Of a DNA stretch of 25,368 nucleotides, positions 1 to 7,392 are shown piece after piece. The notes beneath the pieces were generated by a model, which saw only the letters and a list, made by a program, of their open reading frames with translations, searched no databases and had not been told where the DNA came from. Both the position numbers and the translations under genes were made by a program. Origin of the DNA: Fervidibacter sp032160945 (lineage in GTDB: Bacteria > Armatimonadota > Fervidibacteria > Fervidibacterales > Fervidibacteraceae). The stretch's first letter is position 1. Each line of letters starts with the position of its first letter. The stretch lies in assembly GCA_032160945.1 (NCBI GenBank), contig JAVHTL010000027.1; one strand, written 5' to 3'.

Positions 1-90
1 GCCCGCGTGCGTGTGCGCGCTCGCGCCCGTGTGCGCCCGCGCCTGTGCTCGCCCGTGCGTGCCTGTGCGCGACTGTGTGCGATTGTTTTT
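1..90. repeat. Low-complexity alternating GTGCGC-rich tract
   Basis: The first ~90 bases are built from short alternating purine-pyrimidine words such as GTGCGC, GCGTGC and CGTGTGCGC. They form no convincing protein in any frame. The composition differs sharply from the A/T-richer DNA that follows and could adopt Z-form DNA. It resembles the GCGTGCAAG words upstream of ruvX and proB, but no exact long match was seen. The window edge truncates it, so its full extent is unknown. Confidence 0.5.
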
Positions 91-397
91 GACCGCAAAT
101 TTTGCTTGTGTCGCTTGTCCCACGCTCATTCAGCCGACAAGCCGAAGCGTGAACCAACTTGGTCGCGCAACAGTTGGGTTACCGTTGTGTTCGCTGAGTG
201 TTCGTTTGGTGCTCATCTTTGCGTCCCTTTCGCGAACATAACGCGCACAAACCGCAATTTGGAGCGTGGCAACGCTCAAAAACCCAAGCATTTGCTGGCT
301 TTTTGAAGCGCCTTTTTTGCGATTTTGGGCGCGCTCGCCGCGAAAGCCGTGCGCAGTTTGGTTGTGACGCGACCAACGAAAAGTGCGCTCGTTTCGT

Positions 398-622
398 TTA
401 AGCCCAAACTGAAGGGTGCGCTGATTGTTTTTCCTTTCGCCTTTGGATTGATGCTTTGTCTCCGCACCTTTTTGAGCAATACTTAAGGCGCGGTTTGATT
501 GAGACAGGGACAAACTTTGAAGCCATACTGCCGCATTGTTGGCAAACAAACCAAACAGTTTCTCGCATTTCTTTTTCCCACCGCCTTTTTGCGAGAGCCT
601 TTGCTGCATCGGTTGCGTTCAT
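398..622 (-). CDS. Small zinc-finger-like protein
   Basis: This is a 74-residue protein with two cysteine pairs: CQQC near residue 27 and CSKRC near residue 48. The latter is followed by a basic helix (GDKASIQRRKEK). The pattern resembles the small treble-clef or zinc-ribbon proteins often met in phage and mobile elements (C-x2-C ... YCSxxCxxxA-x-R-R). The start is supported by GGTGATGA about 6 bases upstream. The protein ends in a short tail without clear features. It is the only convincing gene in the first 1.28 kb and is isolated from any operon. Function is unknown; DNA or RNA binding is inference. It could also be a remnant of a mobile element related to the recombinase at 1471-2433. Confidence 0.5.
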   Translation of the reverse strand: MNATDAAKALAKRRWEKEMRETVWFVCQQCGSMASKFVPVSIKPRLKYCSKRCGDKASIQRRKEKQSAHPSVWA

Positions 623-682
623 AGTTCATCACCGCTTTCAAGTGTTGTGCGCACATTTCGGGTTTTTGGGGAAAGTGCCTGA

Positions 683-812
683 AGAAGCGTGCGGACACTT
701 CTTGCGGTTAAACGGAATTGTATCTCGTAACAGGTGTAGGACAGGAAAGAAGCGTGCGCATAAAACTTGCGGCTAAACGGAATTGTATCTCGTGACAGGG
801 TTAGGATAGCGC
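683..812. repeat. Imperfect tandem duplication, 65-bp unit
   Basis: Two adjacent units of about 65 bp begin near 683 and 748. Both contain AGAAGCGTGCG, then CTTGCGG, a run AAACGGAATTGTATCTCGT, and ACAGG. The offset is constant at 65. Differences are scattered substitutions (for example CTTGCGGTTA versus CTTGCGGCTA), so the duplication is not very recent. No gene spans it. Confidence 0.75.
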
Positions 813-918
813 GAGAGCCGAACGGAAAGCCGAACGAAAAACCGACAGCGCGTCGGTCGCGAACCATGCCTCGGTTTCCACGAAGGTATCTGGTTGTGGC
901 TCAAGGGTTGTGCCCAAC

Positions 919-1023
919 TTTGTGCTTTTGTGCTCTTGTGCCGAACTTTGGACATTTTCTTCGTGAGTGGCTATATTAGCCGCGAAATGTTCATTTTTCG
1001 GCACATCGGCACAAAAGCACAAA
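919..1023. repeat. 27-bp inverted repeat with 52-nt loop
   Basis: Arms at 919-945 and 997-1023 are inverted copies matching at 24 of 27 positions. The outer 15 bases (TTTGTGCTTTTGTGC and its complement) are perfect. The inner part pairs TGTGCCGAA with TTCGGCACA. A transcript would form a long hairpin with a 52-nt apical loop. There is no T-run typical of an intrinsic terminator. It could be a small non-autonomous element end pair, a recombination site or a structural RNA; nothing decides between these. Confidence 0.6.
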
Positions 1024-1285
1024 CTTTCGTGGGCAAATTCTGATGGCTCAAAAGCCGAACGGAAAAGCCGACAGCGAACGCCAAAAGGGGGAAGCCGACC
1101 GCAAAGTCCGACAGCAAAAGTTCTAATGCGAAAGCCGAAGACAAAATCCGAGCGCTCTCGTTTGCGGGATAGGGGAAAATTCACCGAAAGGTGGTAGGTC
1201 AAAATGCTTAAACGCGAAAGGGCGCGGCTTTTGACCGCGCCCGAGGCGAGAGGCAACCCGCGTTGGTTTTTGGTCGCTTCAATAA

Positions 1286-1357
1286 AGCCAGCGCGGGGAC
1301 TTGAACCCCGACCTGATGATTACAGGTCACCTGTGCTTCCAGTTACACCACGCTGGC
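1286..1357 (-). tRNA. tRNA-Thr (UGU anticodon), base 33 is C
   Basis: The minus strand folds as a cloverleaf. The acceptor stem is GCCAGCG/CGCTGGC. The D-stem is GTGT/GCAC with an AACTGGAA loop. The anticodon stem is GGTGA/TCATC with loop CCTGTAA, giving anticodon TGT. The variable loop is AGGT. The T-arm is CGGGG-TTCAAGT-CCCCG. CCA is not encoded. The base before the anticodon is C rather than the near-universal U, and the anticodon stem contains one G-U pair. The acceptor pairing could extend by three A-T pairs outward. Identity as Thr rests on the anticodon only. Confidence 0.75.
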
Positions 1358-1470
1358 TTTGTTAGGTCTTTGACTGTCGCGCCAACGAGACCGATTTTCA
1401 TTGCCCCAATTTTGCGACCATTTCCCCTTTCGCGTCCCATTCAAGTTTTTGAACCCGTTCATTCACCCCT

Positions 1471-2433
1471 TCATTGGATTCTCTTTCGCGGCAACTTCAA
1501 TATTGGGGCGAGCGAGTCAATGGGGGAGTGTCTTTTGTGGGCATCTTTCAGGTCGGATGCGAATAGTCTTGCGTAGTAACTTGTCATTGTTGGAGAACTG
1601 TGACCCAAGATGCGCTGGAGAACCAGACTGTCACCGCCCGATTGAAGCCACTTACGGACAAAGGTGAAGCGCAAGGAGTGTGGGCTTACGCGAACGCCTT
1701 CAATGCCTGCTTTCTGTGCCCAAAACTTGATGCGGGCGTGGGCTTGTCGTTTTGTCAATTTCGTTCCGAGCGTTGAGACAAAGAGAAAGTCTCCGACATG
1801 GCTTAAAGATGCTCGTTTTAGCATGTAGCGTTGAAGCAGGATGCGAACGCTATCGCCTAAAGGTGTCACTCGCTCGCGGTTACCTTTTCCGACCACGCGA
1901 ACAAAGCCGTAAAGCAAGTCAATATCGGAGACTTTCAGGTTGAGCGCTTCAGAGATTCTCAAACCTGTGTCCAGCAAGAGGCAAACGAGCGTTAAGTCTC
2001 TCAATCCCGCGAAAGTGTTGGTGTGTTTTGCGATTGTGTTGACTAAGGTGACAATTTGGTCATCGGAAAGTGTTCGTGGGAAGTGGAGTGGTTCTTTGAG
2101 GCGTTCAATGCCTTTTGTTGGGTTGTCATTTCTGATGCCTTCAGCGACAAGGAAGTTGGCGAACGCTTTGATTGCTCTCAAAGCGCCGTTTGCGGTTTGT
2201 GGGGTTGTTTGAGTTAGTTTGGCTTTCAGGTAGGCTAAAACGGTTTCCTTAGAGAAGTTTGCTGGAGTTTCTCCTTTTGCGGAAGCGAAGGAAGCGAACT
2301 GGTTAAGGTGGATGCGATACCAAGCGGTTGTGTTAGGTGAGAGGTTTTTCAGGTGGCGCGAGAGGATGAAAGCGTCAATGGCAGCGTCAAAGGAGAGAGC
2401 AATATTGGCTAAGGCGATTTGGGGAAACTCCAT
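1471..2433 (-). CDS. Tyrosine recombinase / integrase (XerC/D-like)
   Basis: This 320-residue site-specific recombinase acts on DNA through a covalent phosphotyrosine. An N-terminal SAM-like core-binding domain (about residues 10-115, with LSPNTTAWYRIHLNQF) precedes the catalytic domain. Visible catalytic residues are Arg159 in TGLRISEAL, a Lys in VGKGNRER, His252 and Arg255 in PHSLRFTF, a His in LGHSS, and the nucleophile Tyr286 or Tyr287 in TSYYARL. Length fits XerC/D and small integrases (about 300). The start is preceded by AGGTAGGTGAC. The gene sits between two tRNA genes on the same strand, 80 bases downstream of tRNA-Leu, a classic integrase location. I found no duplicated tRNA 3' end to define att sites. 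It could therefore be a chromosomal Xer or the remnant of an integrated element. Confidence 0.9.
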   Translation of the reverse strand: MEFPQIALANIALSFDAAIDAFILSRHLKNLSPNTTAWYRIHLNQFASFASAKGETPANFSKETVLAYLKAKLTQTTPQTANGALRAIKAFANFLVAEGIRNDNPTKGIERLKEPLHFPRTLSDDQIVTLVNTIAKHTNTFAGLRDLTLVCLLLDTGLRISEALNLKVSDIDLLYGFVRVVGKGNRERVTPLGDSVRILLQRYMLKRASLSHVGDFLFVSTLGTKLTKRQAHARIKFWAQKAGIEGVRVSPHSLRFTFVRKWLQSGGDSLVLQRILGHSSPTMTSYYARLFASDLKDAHKRHSPIDSLAPILKLPRKRIQ

Positions 2434-2512
2434 CGTTTGTCACCTACCTTGCAAGTGCACTGGATTTTTCGTTGAAGGTAGTCAAGGGGGAAATTTCGGA
2501 GATGCAAGTAAA

Positions 2513-2598
2513 TGGTGGGCGGGGCGGGACTTGAACCCGCACGGCTTCAAACCACTGGATCCTAAGTCCAGCGCGTCTACCAGTTCCGCCACCCGCCC
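2513..2598 (-). tRNA. tRNA-Leu (UAG), CCA encoded
   Basis: A class II cloverleaf lies on the minus strand. The acceptor stem is GGGCGGG/CCCGCCC. The D-arm reads GCGGAACTGGTAGACGCGC. The anticodon stem is CTGGA/TCCAG around loop CTTAGGA (anticodon TAG). A long variable arm follows (TGGTTTGAAGCCGT region), then T-arm GCGGG-TTCAAGT-CCCGC. The 3' ACCA is encoded at 2513-2516. All features fit tRNA-Leu reading CUN codons. Confidence 0.93.
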
Positions 2599-2743
2599 AT
2601 TAAAGTCTTCGCAACGATTAGCCATTGCCATCACTTCAAAGCCCAAATAAATCTTTAACGCACGCTGCCTTAGTCTGTAACACAAAGGCTCAGAGAAAAG
2701 CAGAAGGCTCTTTACCACAAACTTTGGGTGACTTATGTAGGGC

Positions 2744-3073
2744 GGGGCTTCCATGCCCCGCCGACTTTCCAAATTTCGTCGGCAGGGAACAGAGCCCCTG
2801 CCCTACAAAGGGGCTTCCATGCCCTGACGACTTTCCAAACTTCGTCGGCAGGGAACAGAGCCCCTGCCCTACAAAGGGGCTTCCATGCCCTGACGACTTT
2901 CCAAATTTCGTCGGCAGGGAACAGAGCCCCTGCCCTACAAAGGGGCTTCCATGCCCTAACGACTTTCCAAACTTCGTCGGCAGGGAACAGAGCCCTTGCC
3001 CTACAAAGGGGCTTCCATGCCCTGACGACTTTCCAAATTTCGTCGGCAGGGAACAGAGCCCCTGCCCTATAAA
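2744..3073. repeat. Five tandem 66-bp units of nested hairpins
   Basis: Five head-to-tail units begin at 2744, 2810, 2876, 2942 and 3008, each exactly 66 bp and nearly identical. Each unit starts GGGGCTTCCATGCCC, continues GACGACTTTCCAAA and TTCGTCGGCAGGGAAC, and ends AGAGCCCCTGCCCTACAAA. Within a unit, three inverted repeats are visible: GGGGC/GCCCC (extended to GGCGGGGC/GCCCCGCC in the first copy), GACGA/TCGTC, and GGCAGGG/CCCTGCC. Because 66 is divisible by three, open frames cross the array on both strands, but the repetitive products are not credible genes. The array separates the 3' end of topA from tRNA-Leu. It resembles a REP-like or MITE-like intergenic repeat; a role in transcript ends is possible. 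Confidence 0.9.
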
Positions 3074-3167
3074 GTCCACCAACAACCTTTTGAGTAAAGA
3101 ACGAAGCAGAAATATTTGAGGAAGCATTCCTGACTGGACTTAATGACCAGATGAAATCAAACATTCG

Positions 3168-5624
3168 TCAGCATCGGTCGCTTTCAACAGTGCTCAAAAG
3201 TTCAGCGTAGTTGCATTCTGGATTTAAGCAAGCAGCAATTGGCTCTTCGCCTTTCGGTCTTCTTTCAACCATCAGCCCACCGCATTTGGGGCATGGGTTT
3301 GCAAGAGGTTTGTCCCAAGTTGCGAATTTGCACTCTGGGTAGCGCGAGCAACTGAAGAAAGTTCGCCCCTTCATTCTCCCCTTTCGGACTGTGCGGGGCA
3401 CTAAAACTCCCACGCCGCACTCAGGGCACTTGACAAGTTCTTGCCCATCTGCTGGTTCAACAGAACCGCACTTGATGCACAAAAAGTATTTAGTGCTGTC
3501 ATTGCCCCTCCTGACCATTACGCTGCCGCAATTGGGGCAATCTTTAGTAGCCCCTTCCTCCATCGGGATTAGCGCTCGGCATTCTGGGTAGCGCTCGCAA
3601 GCCAAGAAAGGACCGTAAGCGGAGAATTTGACGATCATTGGTGCACCGCACAAAGGACATTTTTGGTTTGTTGTCAAACCTCCTTCTTTGCTCATCCGTT
3701 CTTTGGCATGCTCTAACGCTTTGCTAAACGGTTTGTAGAAGTGGCTAACTGCTTCCTGCCATTCCTGTTTCCCCTCTTCAACATCGTCAAGCCTGTCCTC
3801 CATTTGAGCAGTGAAGCCGACGCTGAGCAGGTCAGGGAAGAATTGCACCAGCCTATCGCAAACGAGCATCCCAAGAGGTGTCGGGAAAAGTTGCTTGCCC
3901 TTGAGTTCAACATAGCCACGCTTGACAATCGTGTCAACAGTTGGTGCGTAAGTTGATGGGCGACCGATGCCCAACTCTTCCAGCGCTTTCACCAAAGTCG
4001 CTTGAGTGTATCTCGCTGGCGGTTTTGTGAAGTGTTGTTCGGGTTGAAGGGACAACAGCCGAAGCGGTTCGTTTTCTGCCAAGTCAGGGATGTTCATGCC
4101 TTCCTCGTTCTCTTCTTCCTCATCTGCCTCAACTTCGTAAACCTTCAACCAACCTTCAAACTTAAGCAACCTACCCGTCGCCCGAAAGAGGAACTCATTG
4201 GCGTCTTTCAGCCATTCAGGAATTTCGTCTCCGTCCCTCGTCCCGCGCCCCCCGTCCCTTGCAATTATGTCCACTGTTAGCGTGTCGTAAATTGCGTCTG
4301 CCATCTGGCTTGCAATGAACCTTCGCCAGATTAGAGTGTAGAGGGCGAATTGCTCATCGGTCAGATAGGGCTTGACTTTTTCTGGCGTTCGGAAAACAGA
4401 AGTTGGTCTGATGGCTTCGTGGGCTTCTTGGGCACTTTTTCTTGCTTTGAATTGGCGAGGTTTTGGTGGAAGGAAAGCATCACCGAAATTTTGACGAATG
4501 AAGTCTGCTGCTTGAGCCTGAGCAACTTCCGAAACGCGGGGCGAGTCAGTTCGCATGTAAGTTATCAAGCCCACTGTTCCTTCCTCGCCCAAGTCAACGC
4601 CTTCATAAAGTTGCTGCGCAATTCGCATCGTTCTGGTCGGGTTGAAGCCCAGTTGGCGAGATGCTGCCTGTTGAAGCGTTGAGGTGATGAAAGGCGGTGG
4701 TGGCGTCCGCTTCCGCTCACCACGCTCAACTTTCAAAACGGCATATCTGGCTTGCTCCAGAATTTCAACCAACGCTTTTGCTTCAGCCTCATTTGAGATG
4801 ACGATGCTACCATCTTTCTTGTCAGCGGAATTTTTCTCATCTTGCTTTTCGGGAGTTTCGTTTTCGTTTTGAGTTTCCTTTTCAGGTGTTGTGACTTTGC
4901 GTTCACCGATTTGAACCAAGCGAGCATCAAACGGGGCATCTCTGTCCTCAGGTGTCAAAGTTGCCGTGATGCTCCAATACTCTTGCGGGACGAAGTTTTG
5001 AATTTCGCGCTCTCGCTCAACGACGAGACGAAGAGCCACCGATTGGACGCGACCTGCCGACAAATTCCTCTTGATTTTCTGCCACAAGAGCGGGCTTAGT
5101 GTGTAGCCGAAAATTCTGTCAAGGACACGACGGGCTTGCTGTGCGTTGACCAAGTTCGTGTCAATTTCGCGGGGATTTTGAAGCGCTTTCAAGACCGCAG
5201 GCTTCGTGATTTCGTGAAACTCAATCCGCTTTGCATCGGGGCGCTTGATAACTTGAGCGACATGCCAAGCGATAGCCTCGCCCTCGCGGTCTGGGTCTGA
5301 AGCCAAGTAAACTTCGCTTGCTTCTTTCGCCACTTCCTTCAGCCGCTTGATGACTTCCTTCCGTTTCGGTCGGATTACATACTGCGGGGTGAAGCCGTTT
5401 TCCAAATCCACTCCGAATTTCCGCTCGGGCAAATCCATTATGTGTCCCATCGTGCTCTCAACAGCGAATTCGTCTCCGACGATCTGGCGAATAGTCCTTG
5501 CTTTCGCCGGTGACTCAACAATGATGAGTTTCTTGCCGCTTGGCGATGCTTCAGTTGTTCTTTTTGATTTCTTCGGTCTGGTATCAACTTTTGGGCTTTG
5601 TTCATCTTGCCATTTTTGAGCCAT
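3168..5624 (-). CDS. topA: DNA topoisomerase I (type IA)
   Basis: This 818-residue enzyme relaxes negatively supercoiled DNA by single-strand passage. The N-terminal Toprim domain shows KKLIIVESPAKA and DPDREGEAIAWH. The catalytic Tyr356 lies in GLITYMRTDSPR. The C-terminus carries four zinc ribbons: CPLC...CERYPEC, CPNC...CIKC, CPEC...CSRYPEC and CPKC...CLNPEC. Two hydrophilic insertions stand out. One is an acidic E/K/N-rich linker at about residues 240-270. The other is DGGRGTRDGDE near residue 455, encoded by a GGGACG-type repeat. I start at the Met preceded by GGAGGTGG (8-base spacing). An upstream in-frame extension of 27 residues is possible but lacks Toprim-family similarity and a better ribosome site. 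The gene is divergent from hflX. Confidence 0.97.
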   Translation of the reverse strand: MAQKWQDEQSPKVDTRPKKSKRTTEASPSGKKLIIVESPAKARTIRQIVGDEFAVESTMGHIMDLPERKFGVDLENGFTPQYVIRPKRKEVIKRLKEVAKEASEVYLASDPDREGEAIAWHVAQVIKRPDAKRIEFHEITKPAVLKALQNPREIDTNLVNAQQARRVLDRIFGYTLSPLLWQKIKRNLSAGRVQSVALRLVVEREREIQNFVPQEYWSITATLTPEDRDAPFDARLVQIGERKVTTPEKETQNENETPEKQDEKNSADKKDGSIVISNEAEAKALVEILEQARYAVLKVERGERKRTPPPPFITSTLQQAASRQLGFNPTRTMRIAQQLYEGVDLGEEGTVGLITYMRTDSPRVSEVAQAQAADFIRQNFGDAFLPPKPRQFKARKSAQEAHEAIRPTSVFRTPEKVKPYLTDEQFALYTLIWRRFIASQMADAIYDTLTVDIIARDGGRGTRDGDEIPEWLKDANEFLFRATGRLLKFEGWLKVYEVEADEEEENEEGMNIPDLAENEPLRLLSLQPEQHFTKPPARYTQATLVKALEELGIGRPSTYAPTVDTIVKRGYVELKGKQLFPTPLGMLVCDRLVQFFPDLLSVGFTAQMEDRLDDVEEGKQEWQEAVSHFYKPFSKALEHAKERMSKEGGLTTNQKCPLCGAPMIVKFSAYGPFLACERYPECRALIPMEEGATKDCPNCGSVMVRRGNDSTKYFLCIKCGSVEPADGQELVKCPECGVGVLVPRTVRKGRMKGRTFFSCSRYPECKFATWDKPLANPCPKCGGLMVERRPKGEEPIAACLNPECNYAELLSTVESDRC
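4232..4262 (-). repeat. GGGACG-type G-rich repeat inside topA
   Basis: On the minus strand this segment reads as repeated GGGACG/GGGCG words (GGGACGGGGGGCGCGGGACG, then AGGGACGG). It encodes the octapeptide DGGRGTRD in topA. A nearly identical segment encodes the same octapeptide in the glycoside-hydrolase-like gene (14789-14818), and a third lies at 10285-10335. The host context is a surface loop between two conserved TopA segments, so it looks like a tolerated in-frame insertion. Four or more G-runs could form a G-quadruplex. Confidence 0.75.
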
Positions 5625-5697
5625 TAGAATTCCACCTCCGAACTGTCTTGAGGGTCTTTCATAATTTGCCACAATTTTGCCTTGTTTGTCTTGCCTG

Positions 5698-5727
5698 TTG
5701 CCCATTCTTGCTTTTCTGTCCTAAAAT
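5698..5727 (+). promoter_or_regulatory. Candidate sigma-70-type promoter of hflX
   Basis: TTGCCC at 5698-5703 and TAAAAT at 5722-5727 are separated by 18 bases, a good match to -35 and -10 elements. The hflX start lies about 34 bases downstream. This is a sequence match only. Confidence 0.45.
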
Positions 5728-5735
5728 GTTTAGCA

Positions 5736-5754
5736 GCGCCAAAAGCATTGGCGC
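5736..5754 (+). promoter_or_regulatory. Hairpin in the hflX leader
   Basis: GCGCCAA and TTGGCGC form a perfect 7-bp stem around the loop AAGCA. It ends two bases before the GAGGTG that would serve as the hflX ribosome binding site. It is not followed by a T-run, so it is more likely to influence translation or mRNA stability than to terminate transcription. Confidence 0.5.
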
Positions 5755-5760
5755 GAGGTG

Positions 5761-7071
5761 ATGCTTTCATTGGAGAGACAGAGAGGACAAGCCATTGCTC
5801 AGAAAGAGAGGTCAATTTTGGTCGGCGTTGACCTTAACGGTCGCAACGAACTTGATGAGGAACTTGAGGAACTCACTGCTCTTGCCGATACTGCTGGTGC
5901 GGAGGTCATCGGCGTCCTCACCCAAACTCGCAAGGAAATCAACCCCACATATTTCATTGGGCGAGGCAAGGCAGAGGAATTGGCGCGGATGTGCGCTGAA
6001 CTTGGTGCGGATTTGGTCATCTTCAACCACGACCTTACTCCTGCTCAAGCACGCAACCTTGAAAAGTTGCTCAATGTCCGCGTGATTGACCGAACCGAAC
6101 TTATCCTTGACATTTTCGCAAAAAGGGCGAGAACCAAACAAGCGATGCTCCAAGTTGAACTTGCTCAATTGCAATATCAATTGCCACGACTAAGGCGAAT
6201 GTGGCAGCACCTTTCGCGGCTCGGTGGCGGTATCGGAACTCGCGGTCCTGGTGAAACGCAATTGGAGGTTGACCTGCGAAGAGCAAAGAAGCGAATTTCT
6301 GATTTGCAAAAGCAGTTGCAAGAAATTCAGCGCCAAACAACGACAAGGGTCCAAAGCCGAAAGGAGAGGGAACTTTTCACAATTGCCCTCGTTGGCTACA
6401 CCAATGTTGGCAAATCAACGCTGATGAACGCGTTGACTGGGGCAAATGTTTTCGTTGAGGACCGACTTTTCGCTACCCTTGACGCAACAACGAGAGTTCT
6501 CTTTCTTCCCGACGGTCACAAAGTTTTGCTCACCGACACCATCGGTTTCATCCGAGACCTACCCCCACACTTGATCACTTCTTTCCACGCGACTTTGGAA
6601 GAAGTTCGGACCGCTGACCTGTTGCTCCATGTAGTTGATGTCTCGCACAGGAACATGGACGAACATATTCGGGTCGTTGAACAAACTTTGCAGGAAATCG
6701 GCGCGGGCGATAAGCCAACTATACTTGTGCTTAACAAGGCTGACAAGTTGCCTTCGGATTGGGACAAACAAGTGCTGCTCCGTCGTTACCCCAATGCGGT
6801 TTTGGTTTCGGCGTTAACTGGCGAAGGTGTTGACGATTTGAAAAGACGGATTCAGGAAGAATTTGAGCGGATGAGGGTCGTGAATGTTCACGCTCGTCTT
6901 GCTTTATGGGCGCAAAACCTTATCGCTTTCGTTTACCGAAACGGAGTGGTTCTCAACATCGCTTACGACACCGATTGGGTTATTTTGGATGCGGAGATGG
7001 AACGACCATTTGCTGAAAGGTTGCAGAAACAGGTTGATGAGATGATGGCCGGTGAAGCGATTTTGAGTTAA
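5761..7071 (+). CDS. hflX: GTPase HflX (ribosome-associated)
   Basis: HflX is a GTPase that binds the 50S subunit and splits stalled or hibernating ribosomes after stress. The N-terminal HflX domain includes NPTYFIGRGKAEEL and the family signature GGGIGTRGPGETQLE. A coiled region (RRAKKRISDLQKQLQEIQ) leads into the G domain. There G1 is GYTNVGKST near residue 211, G3 is DTIGF near 259, G4 is NKAD near 325 and G5 is SAL. Length (about 436) is typical. The start is uncertain: GAGGTG overlaps a GTG at 5758 and abuts ATG at 5761, while TTG at 5770 has better spacing to it. The gene is divergent from topA, and its stop lies 8 bases before the 3' end of the SRP RNA gene on the opposite strand. Confidence 0.95.
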   Translation: MLSLERQRGQAIAQKERSILVGVDLNGRNELDEELEELTALADTAGAEVIGVLTQTRKEINPTYFIGRGKAEELARMCAELGADLVIFNHDLTPAQARNLEKLLNVRVIDRTELILDIFAKRARTKQAMLQVELAQLQYQLPRLRRMWQHLSRLGGGIGTRGPGETQLEVDLRRAKKRISDLQKQLQEIQRQTTTRVQSRKERELFTIALVGYTNVGKSTLMNALTGANVFVEDRLFATLDATTRVLFLPDGHKVLLTDTIGFIRDLPPHLITSFHATLEEVRTADLLLHVVDVSHRNMDEHIRVVEQTLQEIGAGDKPTILVLNKADKLPSDWDKQVLLRRYPNAVLVSALTGEGVDDLKRRIQEEFERMRVVNVHARLALWAQNLIAFVYRNGVVLNIAYDTDWVILDAEMERPFAERLQKQVDEMMAGEAILS

Positions 7072-7078
7072 AAGTTAG

Positions 7079-7353
7079 GAAGCCGCGCACCCCACCTTTG
7101 AATTCACCTTACGGGCGTTACCGACGCCGGCGGCTCCAGCCAGGTGTCCCTGCGGCGCGCAGCAGTGAGGGCGGACCGTTGCTCCCTTCCGGGCCTGGCG
7201 GGGTTGACCCTGTGCCGCCGCGCAGGACCCAGCCTTCATCGCTCCGTGCGTCAGCCCGTCCCCACAAGGTGAACCCGCAGGCAGGGAATTCAGCCCCGCT
7301 ATCGCCGATTGCGGGTCCAGGGCACGGCGAGCTCCCCACTTAGCGCGGCTTCC
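7079..7353 (-). ncRNA. ffs: Signal recognition particle RNA, large type with Alu domain
   Basis: On the minus strand the 5' end (GCCGCGCTAAGTGGGGAG, then GTGCCCTGGACCCGCAATC) closely resembles the Alu-domain start of Bacillus-type SRP RNA. The apical S-domain hairpin is present as CCAGGCCCGGAAGGGAGCAA, with the GGAA tetraloop and asymmetric loop bound by Ffh. The termini pair as GAAGCCGCGC with GCGCGGCTTC, closing helix 5. Length is about 275 nt, matching the large bacterial class. GC content is far above the neighbouring genes, as expected for a structural RNA in a heat-loving organism. It is convergent with hflX. Exact ends are estimated from the closing helix. Confidence 0.95.
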
Positions 7354-7392
7354 TCGTTTTTGATTATAGCCGTCTTCATCCCTTTTCGCAAC

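Larger units (their letters stand above)
623..1285. other. Gene-poor repeat-rich intergenic region
   Basis: I see no supported gene here. The longest frame (minus strand, 801-1256) is rich in SAF, FGFR and RLP words. These arise from the repeated DNA word CCGAACGGAAA, present near 816-850 and again near 1050-1070. The region holds a 65-bp tandem duplication (683-812), a long inverted repeat (919-1023) and the upstream half of the minus-strand zinc-finger gene's regulatory region. It may be decayed accessory DNA. Confidence 0.5.

Noticed and set aside
801..1256. 151-residue minus-strand frame
   Set aside because: Composition follows the repeated CCGAACGGAAA words, and no domain, conserved motif or ribosome site was seen.
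1286..2598. Attachment-site duplication of the tRNA 3' ends
   Set aside because: The tRNAs share only the generic T-arm string GGGACTTGAACCC; no longer repeat was found within the window.
2744..3073. CRISPR array
   Set aside because: The units are contiguous and nearly identical over their full 66 bp, with no variable spacers and no cas genes.
2625..3127. Open frames with 22-residue repeats across the 66-bp array on both strands
   Set aside because: They arise because the 66-bp unit is divisible by three. All frames of the array are open and the products have no domain; the DNA repeat explains them.
5625..5705. 27-residue N-terminal extension of TopA
   Set aside because: The shorter start has GGAGGTGG at ideal spacing, and the extension is not typical of TopA.
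7098..7343. Open frames over the SRP RNA gene
   Set aside because: The sequence matches the SRP RNA Alu and S domains; the peptides are artefacts of high GC.
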